The notes under the pieces: generated by a model
What the model was told of the DNA's origin: nothing
What the model saw: only the letters and a program-made list of their open reading frames with translations
Databases searched by the model: none
Source of the DNA: Chitinophaga parva
GTDB taxonomy: Bacteria; Bacteroidota; Bacteroidia; Chitinophagales; Chitinophagaceae
NCBI RefSeq assembly: GCF_003071345.1
Contig: NZ_QCYK01000001.1
Span: 806,001-870,000 of the forward strand
Length of the DNA: 64,000 nt
Direction: 5' to 3'
Made by a program: the position numbers and the translations under genes
Shown here: positions 1-7,804 of the stretch, one piece after another
Layout: every line of letters begins with the position of its first letter
Position numbering within the stretch: the first letter of the stretch is position 1

Positions 1-2
1 TC

Positions 3-401
3 CAGTCAGGGATTTACATGGATACGCTGGGTAGTCAGCAGTCTATTGGTCTGTGTATCCTGGACCTGGCAAAGGGCTATGAGCATAAGACCCATAACTA
101 CACCGATGGGTTTATTTTGAAAGCATGTGATCTTTCCCTTAAGTATTTTCCGCTGAACGTGCAGGCAATGTTACTCAAAGCAGAAACTCTCAAACACGTT
201 TATGAGGAACAAAAGGCCCACGGGTTGCCTTTAGCAAAGAAGACCTTTACCGAAATGGAAGCCATTTACATGCGGTTACTGGATTTGGGCTACCGGGAAA
301 TGCCAGACCAAATGTATGTCCAGTGGCTTCAGAGTGTCACCAGGGAGCGGGACAAATATGCCAACAAATTGATCAGTGGAGCCACACAAGGAAATAACTG
401 A
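3..401 (+). CDS. C-terminal part of a transglutaminase-like/TPR-type hypothetical protein (cut by window edge)
   Basis: The reading frame is open back to base 3, so the ATG at 18 is probably internal and the true start lies left of the window. The visible 130 or so residues are helical. A stretch around residues 45-65 (LKYFPLNVQAMLLKAETLKH) looks like one TPR-type helix pair, followed by a charged tail. From memory, similar tails occur on transglutaminase-like proteins carried by Bacteroidota conjugative elements, but the catalytic part is not in the window, so this is a family impression. The gene ends just before a hairpin terminator and is convergent with the nuclease gene. Confidence 0.5.
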   Translation, partial: QSGIYMDTLGSQQSIGLCILDLAKGYEHKTHNYTDGFILKACDLSLKYFPLNVQAMLLKAETLKHVYEEQKAHGLPLAKKTFTEMEAIYMRLLDLGYREMPDQMYVQWLQSVTRERDKYANKLISGATQGNN

Positions 402-418
402 CAGGCCATTTCATGAGA

Positions 419-440
419 AAGCCCGGTTCTCAGCGGGCTT
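419..440 (+). terminator. Intrinsic-type terminator hairpin
   Basis: AAGCCCG (419-425) pairs with CGGGCTT (434-440) around an 8-base loop, 18 bases after the preceding stop codon. The T-rich tail is short (TTGTTC). Confidence 0.6.
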
Positions 441-548
441 GTTCAACGATCATATCAAATCGCAATTAAGAAAAGTATCGCAACCGACCTTTACAGCTGG
501 CTGCGGTGGCCGGCAGGTAGATGGTAAGGCAGTGCGCTGGACCAATAT

Positions 549-1625
549 TTATTCGATAGCCATATAGCTGAAGCGAATGTTTAACTGTCCGGTCACAAAG
601 GCGATGTAGGCGCTGTCACTTTCGTTGGGCGGAAATTTACCGGCAACAACCAGCGCCACTGCATCTTCCTGACCTGTCCTGTGATGGAAGGCGTAGCGCA
701 GCACCTGTCCGAGCGCTTCTTCGACACAATCGGAGGCATAGGCGGCGGACTTCACTTCGTAGAGTACATTACCTTCCGGAGTTCTCACTTTCAGGTCAAC
801 GTAGTTATGCTCCAGAAGTACATTATCCTTACCATACTGGGCCTCCAGCCTTGCCCGGAGGATTTCCTGGAGCCGGTTATGTTCCTGGTTGACGGTGGTA
901 GGGCCGGTGCCTTTGCGGCTAAGAGTGCCCGTGTTTTTACCGGTAGAGGCCTTGCGGGTGTTGCGCCTGCGGCCCGTCTGGCCTGTACCCTGCTGGTCGT
1001 GGTCGTGTTTTCTTTGCCGGGCAGACGGATAGCGGTCCAACAGGTGCCTGGCGTACTGGTAGATGTTCATGCCGAAAGGCTTGCCCGCCACCATGGCTTG
1101 CTGAATGTCCCAGACTGGCAGCTTTTTGGGATTGCCGGGTAGGCCGAGACCTTGGGCGATGCCTGCCAGCACGTCCCTACTAAAAATGGGGATCAGCCGC
1201 TCGTTGCTGTACAAAAAGGCCACCTTCCACTTAAAGAAATCCACGAGGATCCCAGGGCGGTCAATCACGGCAAAGTTGCCTGTCCTGGCGGCAGCTACGA
1301 TGGAGAGTAGCTCGGTTTTGATGGCCGCAAAAACCTCCGCTGCGGTGGCGAAAGGCAGCCGTCGTGGCCAGGAGTATTTTCCTACATTGGCGAACCGGCC
1401 TGGCTGGTGGCTAGGATCCCGCCTTTCCCAGATACCGAATTTGGAAGAGTCCATGCCGCCGATACTTCCCAGCGGTTTGGTTTTGTTCTCTACGTATTGC
1501 ACGAAGGTGTCTTTTCTTCCGATGCCTACGTAATCGGGTAGCGTCATATCCCTGAGCGCGTCATCGTCCCAGGTTTCCAAAAAGTCAGCAAGTATTTCAT
1601 GGGCGGTGTGGAGGTTAGTTTCCAT
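549..1625 (-). CDS. McrB-N-like domain fused to a PD-(D/E)XK nuclease; putative defence nuclease
   Basis: 358 residues, ATG start at 1625. Residues about 28-70 contain the pattern LPDYVGIGRKDTF ... LGSIGG ... KFGIW, which resembles the N-terminal recognition region of McrB-type AAA restriction proteins. A basic, Gly/Thr/Arg-rich linker (about 205-245) leads to a nuclease-like C-terminus. There D277 (YVDLKV), E290-V-K292 (YEVKSA) and a GQVLRY helix (Q307) fit the PD-(D/E)XK active site. No AAA ATPase domain is present, so it would act without GTP- or ATP-driven translocation. Inference: a single-protein restriction or type IV-like defence factor carried by the mobile element. Two orphan methyltransferases lie 2-4 kb away, but no shared operon is visible. 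Confidence 0.6.
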   Translation of the reverse strand: METNLHTAHEILADFLETWDDDALRDMTLPDYVGIGRKDTFVQYVENKTKPLGSIGGMDSSKFGIWERRDPSHQPGRFANVGKYSWPRRLPFATAAEVFAAIKTELLSIVAAARTGNFAVIDRPGILVDFFKWKVAFLYSNERLIPIFSRDVLAGIAQGLGLPGNPKKLPVWDIQQAMVAGKPFGMNIYQYARHLLDRYPSARQRKHDHDQQGTGQTGRRRNTRKASTGKNTGTLSRKGTGPTTVNQEHNRLQEILRARLEAQYGKDNVLLEHNYVDLKVRTPEGNVLYEVKSAAYASDCVEEALGQVLRYAFHHRTGQEDAVALVVAGKFPPNESDSAYIAFVTGQLNIRFSYMAIE

Positions 1626-1773
1626 GTTGTGATCATGTTGGGGTTGAGGGGGTGAAGTCTCATCCAGCCATGGAGCCGGATGGTACGCTAAGTTAAGAAT
1701 AAGCCTTGCTCGAGTGATAAATTTTCAAGGAGTTGGTAGTGCTATGTTGCTACCTGCTTGTAGGCTAGAAAAG

Positions 1774-1802
1774 AAGGCCACCACTATGGCAGCGGTGACC
1801 TT
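1774..1802 (-). terminator. Terminator-like hairpin downstream of the 1863-2180 gene
   Basis: AAGGCCACC (1774-1782) pairs with GGTGACCTT (1794-1802) with one G-T mismatch. On the minus strand the stem is followed by TTCTTTTC. Confidence 0.55.
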
Positions 1803-1862
1803 TGGGGAGTAAAGAGGCGGACCCTATAAGGTACGGATGGTTTTTCTTGAGCCAAAATACAC

Positions 1863-2180
1863 TTATGCGCTTTTGCGAAGGGGCTTTAGCAGCCGCCCTT
1901 TTTGTTTTACAGATGTCTTTGCCGAACTGGTTCCCCGGCATTGGTCATCCAGAATCTGGTAAAGCTGGATCATGGCTTCGACGGGCTTTTTAAGCTCGGG
2001 GTCCTGGCTGAAAAGTATTTCAAAACTTTCATGGACAACACCTGCACAATGCTGCGGGTCAGTAAACCTTGGAGCGGCGAATGCCTGCATGGTATTGTAG
2101 TGCTCCTTTAGGAAGGCGGTCTGCGCCTGGGTGAGTGGTTGCTTCGGGCGCTGCTTGACGACGGAAGTGACTTCAGTCAT
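1863..2180 (-). CDS. Small hypothetical protein
   Basis: 105 residues, not recognised. The sequence is predicted helical and soluble, with an early PLTQAQTAFLKEHYNTMQAF segment and a very basic C-terminus (TSVKQKGRLLKPLRKSA) that could bind nucleic acid. There is no signal peptide or membrane segment. It stands alone between the nuclease gene and the divergent small genes at 2.5 kb, and a terminator-like hairpin follows it. A DNA-associated accessory protein is possible but unproven. Confidence 0.55.
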   Translation of the reverse strand: MTEVTSVVKQRPKQPLTQAQTAFLKEHYNTMQAFAAPRFTDPQHCAGVVHESFEILFSQDPELKKPVEAMIQLYQILDDQCRGTSSAKTSVKQKGRLLKPLRKSA

Positions 2181-2485
2181 GGAAAGGTAGTTAATGAAGT
2201 TAAAAATTGGTGCGGTAGTCAGGGCCTTTTGCGAGCAGTTATTGGGTCTGCTTGCAAGTAAATAAAACGAACGCAGATGCGGGAGTTTCTTAACAAAAAA
2301 TAAGAGTAAGCACTTAGAAAATTGTCCTCAAAGAGTAGCGTGGGCTCAATATGGACCTAATTAGGGGCAGTTTTGGCCCTAAAAACATCCCGGTTTTTCC
2401 GCTTATAGGTGACAAAGTGTTCCCGCGAGATTATTAGGCGGTAAGTTCTGCACAAGCTGTGCGGATGGGCTGTAAGTTAGCGTTT
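2181..2485. promoter_or_regulatory. Divergent intergenic region with two imperfect inverted repeats
   Basis: About 300 bases separate the minus-strand gene at 1863-2180 from the plus-strand pair starting at 2486. TTGCGAGCAG (2229-2238) faces CTGCTTGCAA (2248-2257) with one mismatch, and TAGGG (2362-2366) faces CCCTA (2377-2381). Both are plausible operator or attenuator elements for divergent promoters. I see no further gene here. Confidence 0.3.
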
Positions 2486-2704
2486 ATGAATTACGAACTG
2501 ATTCGCATCAAGCAGTACTGGATTGAGGTTTGGCAGGATGGCAAAAAGATTGGCCACCTGTCTCGTGGCGGGTCTTACCAGTGGTTTATCATGATAGATA
2601 ACGATACGAAGATGCTGCTCACCTCTTATCAAAACCTGGCGCTGGCAAAACAGGCATTGGAAGTGTACATGCGGCGCCGGCAAAAACGTAAACGAAAACG
2701 GTAG
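2486..2704 (+). CDS. Small basic hypothetical protein
   Basis: 72 residues from the ATG at 2486 (MNYELI). An in-frame GTG at 2459 and an ATG at 2465 would add up to nine residues. The body is beta-rich with aromatic residues (YWIEVWQDGKKIGHLS) and ends in a polybasic tail (RRRQKRKRKR). No family is recognised. It lies 3 bases upstream of the HTH-like gene at 2708 and is almost certainly co-transcribed with it. The tail suggests nucleic-acid or membrane-surface contact, which is inference only. Confidence 0.5.
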   Translation: MNYELIRIKQYWIEVWQDGKKIGHLSRGGSYQWFIMIDNDTKMLLTSYQNLALAKQALEVYMRRRQKRKRKR

Positions 2705-2707
2705 CCT

Positions 2708-3019
2708 ATGAAAGTGCAGCAGGAGTTTGAGGTCGTCCGTCTGCTGATAACGGGCGGCCATATCGGATCCTTCGAGCAAATCTTTAAGTACGTGTACCGC
2801 TCCCACGTCTTTAAAAAAATGGGCATTAACAGCAAGCGGTTTAGCCGGCTGATAAAATGCCCATCGGAATTCAAGCTCAGGGAGATCAACATAATGGCCC
2901 ACCTGTTTGGCATCACCCCCAAGATGCTGCTAGAGCTGATCTACAGGCAGATTGGCCAGACCCACCCGGTAACAATGCCCATAAAGCCGTCAGCGATGGC
3001 CACGGAGCCGGCGTTGTAG
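2708..3019 (+). CDS. HTH-like putative DNA-binding protein, paralogue of the gene at 59718
   Basis: 103 residues. Residues about 11-84 align end to end with residues about 20-92 of the protein at 59718-60017. Shared positions include an L-x(2)-G-x-I ... SF/TFSGIF start, a V-x-K-x-(M/L)-G-(I/M)-N-x-(K)R-x(2)-RL core and an L-R-E-I-x(2)-(I/M)-A-x(2)-F tail. The pattern of a helix with MGINSKRFSRL followed by LREINIMAHLFGI resembles a divergent XRE/Cro-type helix-turn-helix. It probably binds DNA and may regulate element genes. It forms a two-gene operon with the preceding small gene and is convergent with 3031-3417. Confidence 0.6.
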   Translation: MKVQQEFEVVRLLITGGHIGSFEQIFKYVYRSHVFKKMGINSKRFSRLIKCPSEFKLREINIMAHLFGITPKMLLELIYRQIGQTHPVTMPIKPSAMATEPAL

Positions 3020-3030
3020 GCCAGTTGACC

Positions 3031-3417
3031 CTATCCTCCCTCTTGAAAGAAAAGGTCAACACAGAGGCGGAAACGGCCGTTTTTACAGCGGGGGCTCGAG
3101 CTAAAGAGCAACAGGCAGTGTTTAGAAAAAAAAGCATTGTCACCGGTAAATAGTTGTTCACTAAATTCCTGGGCACTCTTGGTCACCTTACTTTCTGGGT
3201 GTTTAATTTTTTTTAAGGATGCTTCTGCCAGCGCCACCCAATAGGCGGCAGGAAATACCGGATTTTCGCTGGCCGATGCTTTGAGTTGATCTTTGTCTTT
3301 GACGACTTTTTCTGCCACCTCCTGTTCAAAGGCCACCAGGTCGGTGATCTCGACGGGGAAGAAGTCAAAAAGCAGCTTTGCTTTTTGCACGTTGGAATAA
3401 GTGGGTAATCCTTTCAT
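3031..3417 (-). CDS. Hypothetical protein at the end of the methyltransferase operon
   Basis: 128 residues, not recognised. The N-terminal two thirds is helical and soluble, with acidic and basic clusters (ITDLVAFEQEVAEKVVKDKDQL). The last 30 residues (HCLLLFSSSPRCKNGRFRLCVDLF) look unlike the rest and may be a degraded or frameshifted end. It follows the m4C-type methyltransferase on the same strand after 39 bases, so it is probably the last gene of the primase/methyltransferase transcript. The function is unknown. Confidence 0.5.
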   Translation of the reverse strand: MKGLPTYSNVQKAKLLFDFFPVEITDLVAFEQEVAEKVVKDKDQLKASASENPVFPAAYWVALAEASLKKIKHPESKVTKSAQEFSEQLFTGDNAFFSKHCLLLFSSSPRCKNGRFRLCVDLFFQEGG

Positions 3418-3456
3418 GGTAAAATGTTTGAAGATGTTTATAATGGCCAGTCACCC

Positions 3457-4452
3457 TCATCCAGGCTGACCGCAAAAAAGTCCCAGTTCGCGGAGCAGCC
3501 GGTTTTTTGCCAGCTTTACGTAGGTGGGGTTAATTTCAAAGCCGATGTAGCTTCTTCCGGTGTAGGAGGAGGCCAGCGCCGTGGTACCTGCGCCCATGAA
3601 GGGATCCAGTACCAGGTCTCCCGGGCGGGTGCTACAGCGGATGCATAGCTCCGGGATACTGGTGGGAAAGGTAGCATAGTGAGCGCCCTTGAATCCTTTG
3701 GGTGCGATGGTCCACACGCTGCGCCGGTTGGCCCATGCCTGGCTTTGGGCAGCTGGCTGGCGGGATGCGGTGGCCGGATCAGCGGGGTCCGTGCTTAGCG
3801 TTCCGTTGGGGCGTAGCAAGCGGGAGCCCTGTTGGGCGGCGCCGGGGTAGCCGCGCTGGGGGCGGATCGGGCCTGCCACACAGGGGTTGCATAGTCGTTT
3901 GTCTTTGAGGGTGGCCTCCGATAGTGGTTGGCCGATGGCTGCTGGGTCATAGTAATAATCGGGTTGTTTGGAGAACATAAAGATGTACTCATGGTTGCGG
4001 GTACAACGGTCCTTTACGCTCTCGGGCATGCCGTTGGGCTTATGCCATATGATCTCCTGGCGCAGCATCCAGCCTTGGCTGCGAATGGCAAGGGCCACCT
4101 GCCAGGGAAGACCTATGAGTTCCTTGGGCTGGTAGGCAGTGCCGAGCAGGTCTTGGGCGATGGTGGCCCCAGCCCGTTTGCTACGACTGCCGCTGCTGTG
4201 ATAGAAGCCGTCTCCCAGGTTGAGCCAGAAAAGGCCATCCGGGCGGAGGACCCGGTGTATTTGGGCGGTGATGGCCAGCAGATTGTTGATGTAGCCTTCA
4301 GGGGTAGGTTCCTGGCCGAGCTGGCCTTTGTGGTTGTAGTCACGCTGACGCCAGTAGGGCGGGCTGGTTACGGTGCACTGCACGGAGTCAGCACTCATTT
4401 TGGTCAGGCCTTGCAGGCAATCCATCGTATGAATTTCATTGATCGGTAGCAT
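3457..4452 (-). CDS. Beta-class DNA methyltransferase, probably N4-cytosine type (orphan)
   Basis: 331 residues from the ATG at 4452 (MLPINEI). The frame is also open to a TTG at 4482, which is unlikely as a start. The catalytic motif TSPPYW is at 29-34 and the AdoMet-binding motif DPFMGAGTT at 283-291, so catalytic precedes AdoMet motif, as in beta-class amino-methyltransferases. An SPPY rather than DPPY core favours N4-cytosine as the product. The long middle (about 190-275, rich in Pro, Ala and Gln) is the likely target-recognition region. The Dam-type gene lies just upstream on the same strand, and no cognate restriction enzyme is adjacent. Likely role: protecting incoming element DNA from host restriction, or marking it. 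Confidence 0.85.
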   Translation of the reverse strand: MLPINEIHTMDCLQGLTKMSADSVQCTVTSPPYWRQRDYNHKGQLGQEPTPEGYINNLLAITAQIHRVLRPDGLFWLNLGDGFYHSSGSRSKRAGATIAQDLLGTAYQPKELIGLPWQVALAIRSQGWMLRQEIIWHKPNGMPESVKDRCTRNHEYIFMFSKQPDYYYDPAAIGQPLSEATLKDKRLCNPCVAGPIRPQRGYPGAAQQGSRLLRPNGTLSTDPADPATASRQPAAQSQAWANRRSVWTIAPKGFKGAHYATFPTSIPELCIRCSTRPGDLVLDPFMGAGTTALASSYTGRSYIGFEINPTYVKLAKNRLLRELGLFCGQPG

Positions 4453-4478
4453 GGTAAGAGATCGTTTGTGGAGGTAAA

Positions 4479-5297
4479 TCAAAAAAGAGAAAGATTGACT
4501 GGCGGCTTTGCCACATAGTTGGAAGTCAGCACCTCTGTTTTGGGCTTACCTTTTCCACTCTTGATGTTGACGGTTACCATTTGGTCGAAGGTCTCCGTAT
4601 ACCATCCGTTAGCACGCGTGTATTCTGTGAGCACATCGGATGGATAGGAGGAAAGCAGGAACTTACCTTTAAGGGCCGATAGCACCTCCAGCAGCCGGAT
4701 GAAGTCTTCTTTGGTGTAGCCTTTGTAGTGACCCAGGTCGCTGTTGTAGTAAGGAGGATCAACATAGAAAAAGCTGGTGGGGCTGTCACGGGATGCGATG
4801 ATCTTGAGCGCATCGGTGGACTCCAGCTGTACGTGTTCTAGCCTGCGGGAGAAATAAAAGCTAAACTCTGATTTGTTGTTATGGATTTTGCGCGTCGTTG
4901 TATCGCGGCTTACGTCGTAGCCCCAGGAGCCGTCCAGCATGGCCGAGAAGGATTGGGAAGAAAGCACCCATACGGCCCATGCCCGCCTGACCTCATCAAA
5001 AAGTTCAGGATAGGTGTATACCATGCAGGCGTGTTCATGCTGTCTGCGGCTGTGCAACGTGGAATAAATAAGCTCGTAGAGTTCTGTATAACGATGCTTA
5101 ACCACGCGGTAAAAATTCATGAGTTCTCCGTTGGTGTCATTTAAGATTTCAACCGAAGAGCGCTGTTTATTAAAGAAGATGGCCGCTCCGCCGCAAAAGG
5201 GCTCTGCATAAAGGGTGTGTGCAGGTATGCGTTGTAAAATAAGGGAGGCCATTTTCTGCTTGCCACCGTAATAGGTGATGATGGTCCTGATGTTCAC
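4479..5297 (-). CDS. D12-class DNA N6-adenine methyltransferase (Dam-like, orphan)
   Basis: 272 residues. YYGGK (9-13), AEPFCGGAA (31-39) and DPPY (180-183) are motifs X, I and IV of D12/Dam-class N6-adenine methyltransferases. The start is a GTG at 5297: a stop codon lies two codons upstream in frame, and the next ATG would remove the YYGGK motif. The length is normal for the family. It probably shares a transcript with the primase gene (34 bases upstream) and the m4C-type gene downstream. No restriction endonuclease is adjacent, so epigenetic marking or anti-restriction is the likelier role. Confidence 0.9.
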   Translation of the reverse strand: MNIRTIITYYGGKQKMASLILQRIPAHTLYAEPFCGGAAIFFNKQRSSVEILNDTNGELMNFYRVVKHRYTELYELIYSTLHSRRQHEHACMVYTYPELFDEVRRAWAVWVLSSQSFSAMLDGSWGYDVSRDTTTRKIHNNKSEFSFYFSRRLEHVQLESTDALKIIASRDSPTSFFYVDPPYYNSDLGHYKGYTKEDFIRLLEVLSALKGKFLLSSYPSDVLTEYTRANGWYTETFDQMVTVNIKSGKGKPKTEVLTSNYVAKPPVNLSLF

Positions 5298-5331
5298 GTT
5301 TCACATTTTCAGTCTTCACAAAATCATTGTT

Positions 5332-6342
5332 TCACATCCGGTGCCCGGGTCTTTGCCAGGCAATGACTTTTTTGGGGGGCTTGCGACGCCGCGGATCCCC
5401 GTAACCGAGGCGACCCAGTTCTCTTGCCGCTTTGGTGTAATCACCGCCGCATTCCAGTTCAGCAAAGACGGCGCTGGGTTTGTAGCCTGTCTCCGCTTCA
5501 AAGGGTGCCGCGCTGTTGCTAAAAGTTGAAAACCACCGCAGCGTAGCGTTGTAGTTGCCAGAGGTATCTTTGTCGGTATCGCCAGGTCGCAGTAGTTGGG
5601 TGATCTCGCCGGGTTCTCCGACCACCTTCCAACCATGCTTTACCAGCAAGGCAACAGGATCCCCTCGTTTGTCAAAGTCATCCATGGAGCTGATTCCTTC
5701 GACTGGCGTAGTCTCTATGGTGCGTGGCTTGTAGGGCTTTTGTTTTTTTTCTTTGACCTGGTTAAAGCTGCGGGCGATGGAAAAGAGCAGCTCCCGTTGT
5801 GCGGCAGTGATTTCGGGGACTACGGTAAAATCCCCGGCAATCGTCTGGTAGCCCGGGCTTGGAGGAACCAGGACAACACCTTTTACGCCCCGGGTCTCGA
5901 TGAGTACCCTCGCCAGGGCTTTGGGCTTTATGGCTAGTTCTTGCTGTGTGGCCGGTCGCTGCGCCAGTGGGGTGTTGCGGCCGATGGTCTGGCACCGGTA
6001 CAGGTAGTGCCTGCCGCCAGAGCGGGTGCTGTTGATCACCAGGCTATCCAGCAGGGCCGGGTCGGCCTTGCGGATGGCGGCCTCAAAGTCCTCGCGCAGC
6101 CTGCCGCTCAGGTCATATTTTAAGTCCATGTCAATTACTTCCAGCCCGCCACTGCCAGGGCCGCAAACCAGCGCCAGGCCCGTTGCCCAGGGAAGCTGGC
6201 AAAGCTGGTAGAGTTCTGCCGGTGTGGGGGCACGGGTTTGATAGTTCTTCCAGTCTTCAGCTGGTCTTTTTTTGCTGCCCACAGTGACAGGGGCAAAACC
6301 CATCTCCAGGTAGGCAAGACCGTATTGAAAAAGTGTTTTCAT
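5332..6342 (-). CDS. Primase-polymerase (prim-pol domain) protein
   Basis: 336 residues. The N-terminal 200 residues read as an archaeo-eukaryotic primase-type prim-pol domain: GSKKRPAEDWKNYQT near the start, an acidic pair in VIDMDLK (D71, D73), then STRSGGRH (105-112) with the conserved His. Such proteins make primers and extend them on single-stranded DNA. In plasmids and ICEs they help convert the transferred strand or replicate the element. The C-terminal 110 residues (WKVVGEPGEITQLLRPGDTDKD onward) form a second small domain often seen after prim-pol. No helicase domain is attached. It lies between the paralogue array and the methyltransferases on the same strand. Confidence 0.85.
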   Translation of the reverse strand: MKTLFQYGLAYLEMGFAPVTVGSKKRPAEDWKNYQTRAPTPAELYQLCQLPWATGLALVCGPGSGGLEVIDMDLKYDLSGRLREDFEAAIRKADPALLDSLVINSTRSGGRHYLYRCQTIGRNTPLAQRPATQQELAIKPKALARVLIETRGVKGVVLVPPSPGYQTIAGDFTVVPEITAAQRELLFSIARSFNQVKEKKQKPYKPRTIETTPVEGISSMDDFDKRGDPVALLVKHGWKVVGEPGEITQLLRPGDTDKDTSGNYNATLRWFSTFSNSAAPFEAETGYKPSAVFAELECGGDYTKAARELGRLGYGDPRRRKPPKKVIAWQRPGHRM

Positions 6343-6377
6343 GGCAGGCGGATTACGCTGTTGAAGTGATGCATTTG

Positions 6378-7784
6378 TTACCGGCGCAGCCCCGTGTCTT
6401 TGTCATTGTGGACGATAGTTCTGGGGCGGTCGCTATGTTTGCGTTGCAGCGTTGCCAGCTCCCCGGCCTTAGCCAACAAAAAGTGATAGTGACCACCATG
6501 CTCGTGCTCAGAAAGATTGGGTCCAATGGCGCTGGAGAGCGCTGGGGTGAGGTGCTCTTTGCCAATCATGAGGTAGATGCCACCCGGCAGGCCGTTATCC
6601 CCTTCCTTGGCTTTAAACATGGTAGCCATCAGTTCACCACTGGTTTGGTTGAGGAGTTGGGCTCTTTGTAGGCGAGGGGATGCTGCTGTGGCGCCCTCGA
6701 GGTCAAAGGCGGTGGGCTCCAGCGCACAGAGTGTTTGAAGGGCACGGGCTAGCTGGTCAAAATGGGCCCTGCCGGTCCTGGTTGCACCCTCGACTGCCAC
6801 ATGGTATTCAAATTCGAGTACGTAACGGCCGCTTGCCTGGCTAAGGGTGGGTGCAGCTGTGGGTTCCAGTTGGCTGCGCAGTTGGGACAGTGCTGCGATA
6901 GGTGTTGGTTGATGCGTATTGTCCTGGTAGGCGGCCACCTGGAAGTAGTCTTTGGCCAGCTCGAAATGCGGCAGCACGCTTAGGTCGACCTCCCGGGAGA
7001 GCATGTTTAGGGAGTCCTTATGGGGCACGGTATAATAGATCCCGGGCACCCCGGTGACAGGAAAGGCTAAGAAGCGGGGATGTCGTTCTACTTCAATGAG
7101 TGGCTCTCCGAAGTGGGACAGGACCATGGTGCTAACAGCGGGTCCGAAGCGCTTTCCTACCACCGGATTTAGGTCAGCCAGGTCCCGGTCTAAGAGTGCC
7201 AGCAGCCCGTCTTTAAGAAGGTCGAAGTGATAGGTAGTAGCTGCGCCGGCAACCAACTGGGCAGCTGGTTTGTGAATCTCCAGCTGGAAAATGCCATAGT
7301 CTTCCTTCCACCGTTTTTCCATCATCAGGTCACTTACCTGGTCCACGCCATCATGGGTGACCAGGTCCCTGGGATGATCTTGAGCATAGGAGGCCAGCCG
7401 TAGATGGCCTTCGGGGAGTTGTTTGGATCGCAGTGGTGCAAGCGAAATCCCCAGCGTCTGTTCGACTGAAGCCAGGGGGGGTGTCAACTCCAGGTATAGA
7501 CCAGGGCCGGTGGGAAAGTATGGGCCGCCGACCGCGTGATGGCGGGTGGCGGCTACCGTTTCTCCGGTGGGTTGGTAGGTGATGGTGGCCCGGTCGTAGC
7601 GGTAGTCTGCAGCTTTGGGACCCAGGTCTCCTTTACCGAAGCGGCGCAGGTCTAGGTCTATGATCTCTTGAAAAGCGACCAGCAGCGTATTCGTATATGC
7701 CAGTTGTTCAAACCGGGCAGCGGTAGCGCCGGTGCCGGTGCTGCCGGAAAGCTGGATGCGATAATCCCAATCTTCGTCTTTCAT
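6378..7784 (-). CDS. Array member 7: three-module paralogous protein of unknown function
   Basis: 468 residues from the ATG at 7784 (MKDEDWDYRI). The frame is open to a TTG at 7808, but trimming gives the acidic, W-x-Y beginning and the roughly 470-residue length shared by the three-module members. Three modules lie at about 5-170, 175-310 and 320-455. Each has a Y-x-L/F-x-(I/L) strand, a (H/Y)-F-x(2)-L-x(2)-A helix and a G-(L/I)-Y-(L/Y) strand. The last module has AFDLEGAT in place of the FD-x-THAVK seen in members 1 and 3, and ends in GHYHFLLAKAG. It is soluble, with no signal peptide, membrane segment or recognisable catalytic motif. Last gene of the array; its first module is closest to member 5. 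Confidence 0.7.
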   Translation of the reverse strand: MKDEDWDYRIQLSGSTGTGATAARFEQLAYTNTLLVAFQEIIDLDLRRFGKGDLGPKAADYRYDRATITYQPTGETVAATRHHAVGGPYFPTGPGLYLELTPPLASVEQTLGISLAPLRSKQLPEGHLRLASYAQDHPRDLVTHDGVDQVSDLMMEKRWKEDYGIFQLEIHKPAAQLVAGAATTYHFDLLKDGLLALLDRDLADLNPVVGKRFGPAVSTMVLSHFGEPLIEVERHPRFLAFPVTGVPGIYYTVPHKDSLNMLSREVDLSVLPHFELAKDYFQVAAYQDNTHQPTPIAALSQLRSQLEPTAAPTLSQASGRYVLEFEYHVAVEGATRTGRAHFDQLARALQTLCALEPTAFDLEGATAASPRLQRAQLLNQTSGELMATMFKAKEGDNGLPGGIYLMIGKEHLTPALSSAIGPNLSEHEHGGHYHFLLAKAGELATLQRKHSDRPRTIVHNDKDTGLRR

Positions 7785-7804
7785 AAAAAGCACGGTTTTG
7801 AAGG

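Noticed and set aside
3928..4449. Plus-strand frame of 173 residues across the m4C-type methyltransferase
   Set aside because: It reads the complement of the methyltransferase motifs and has no features of its own.
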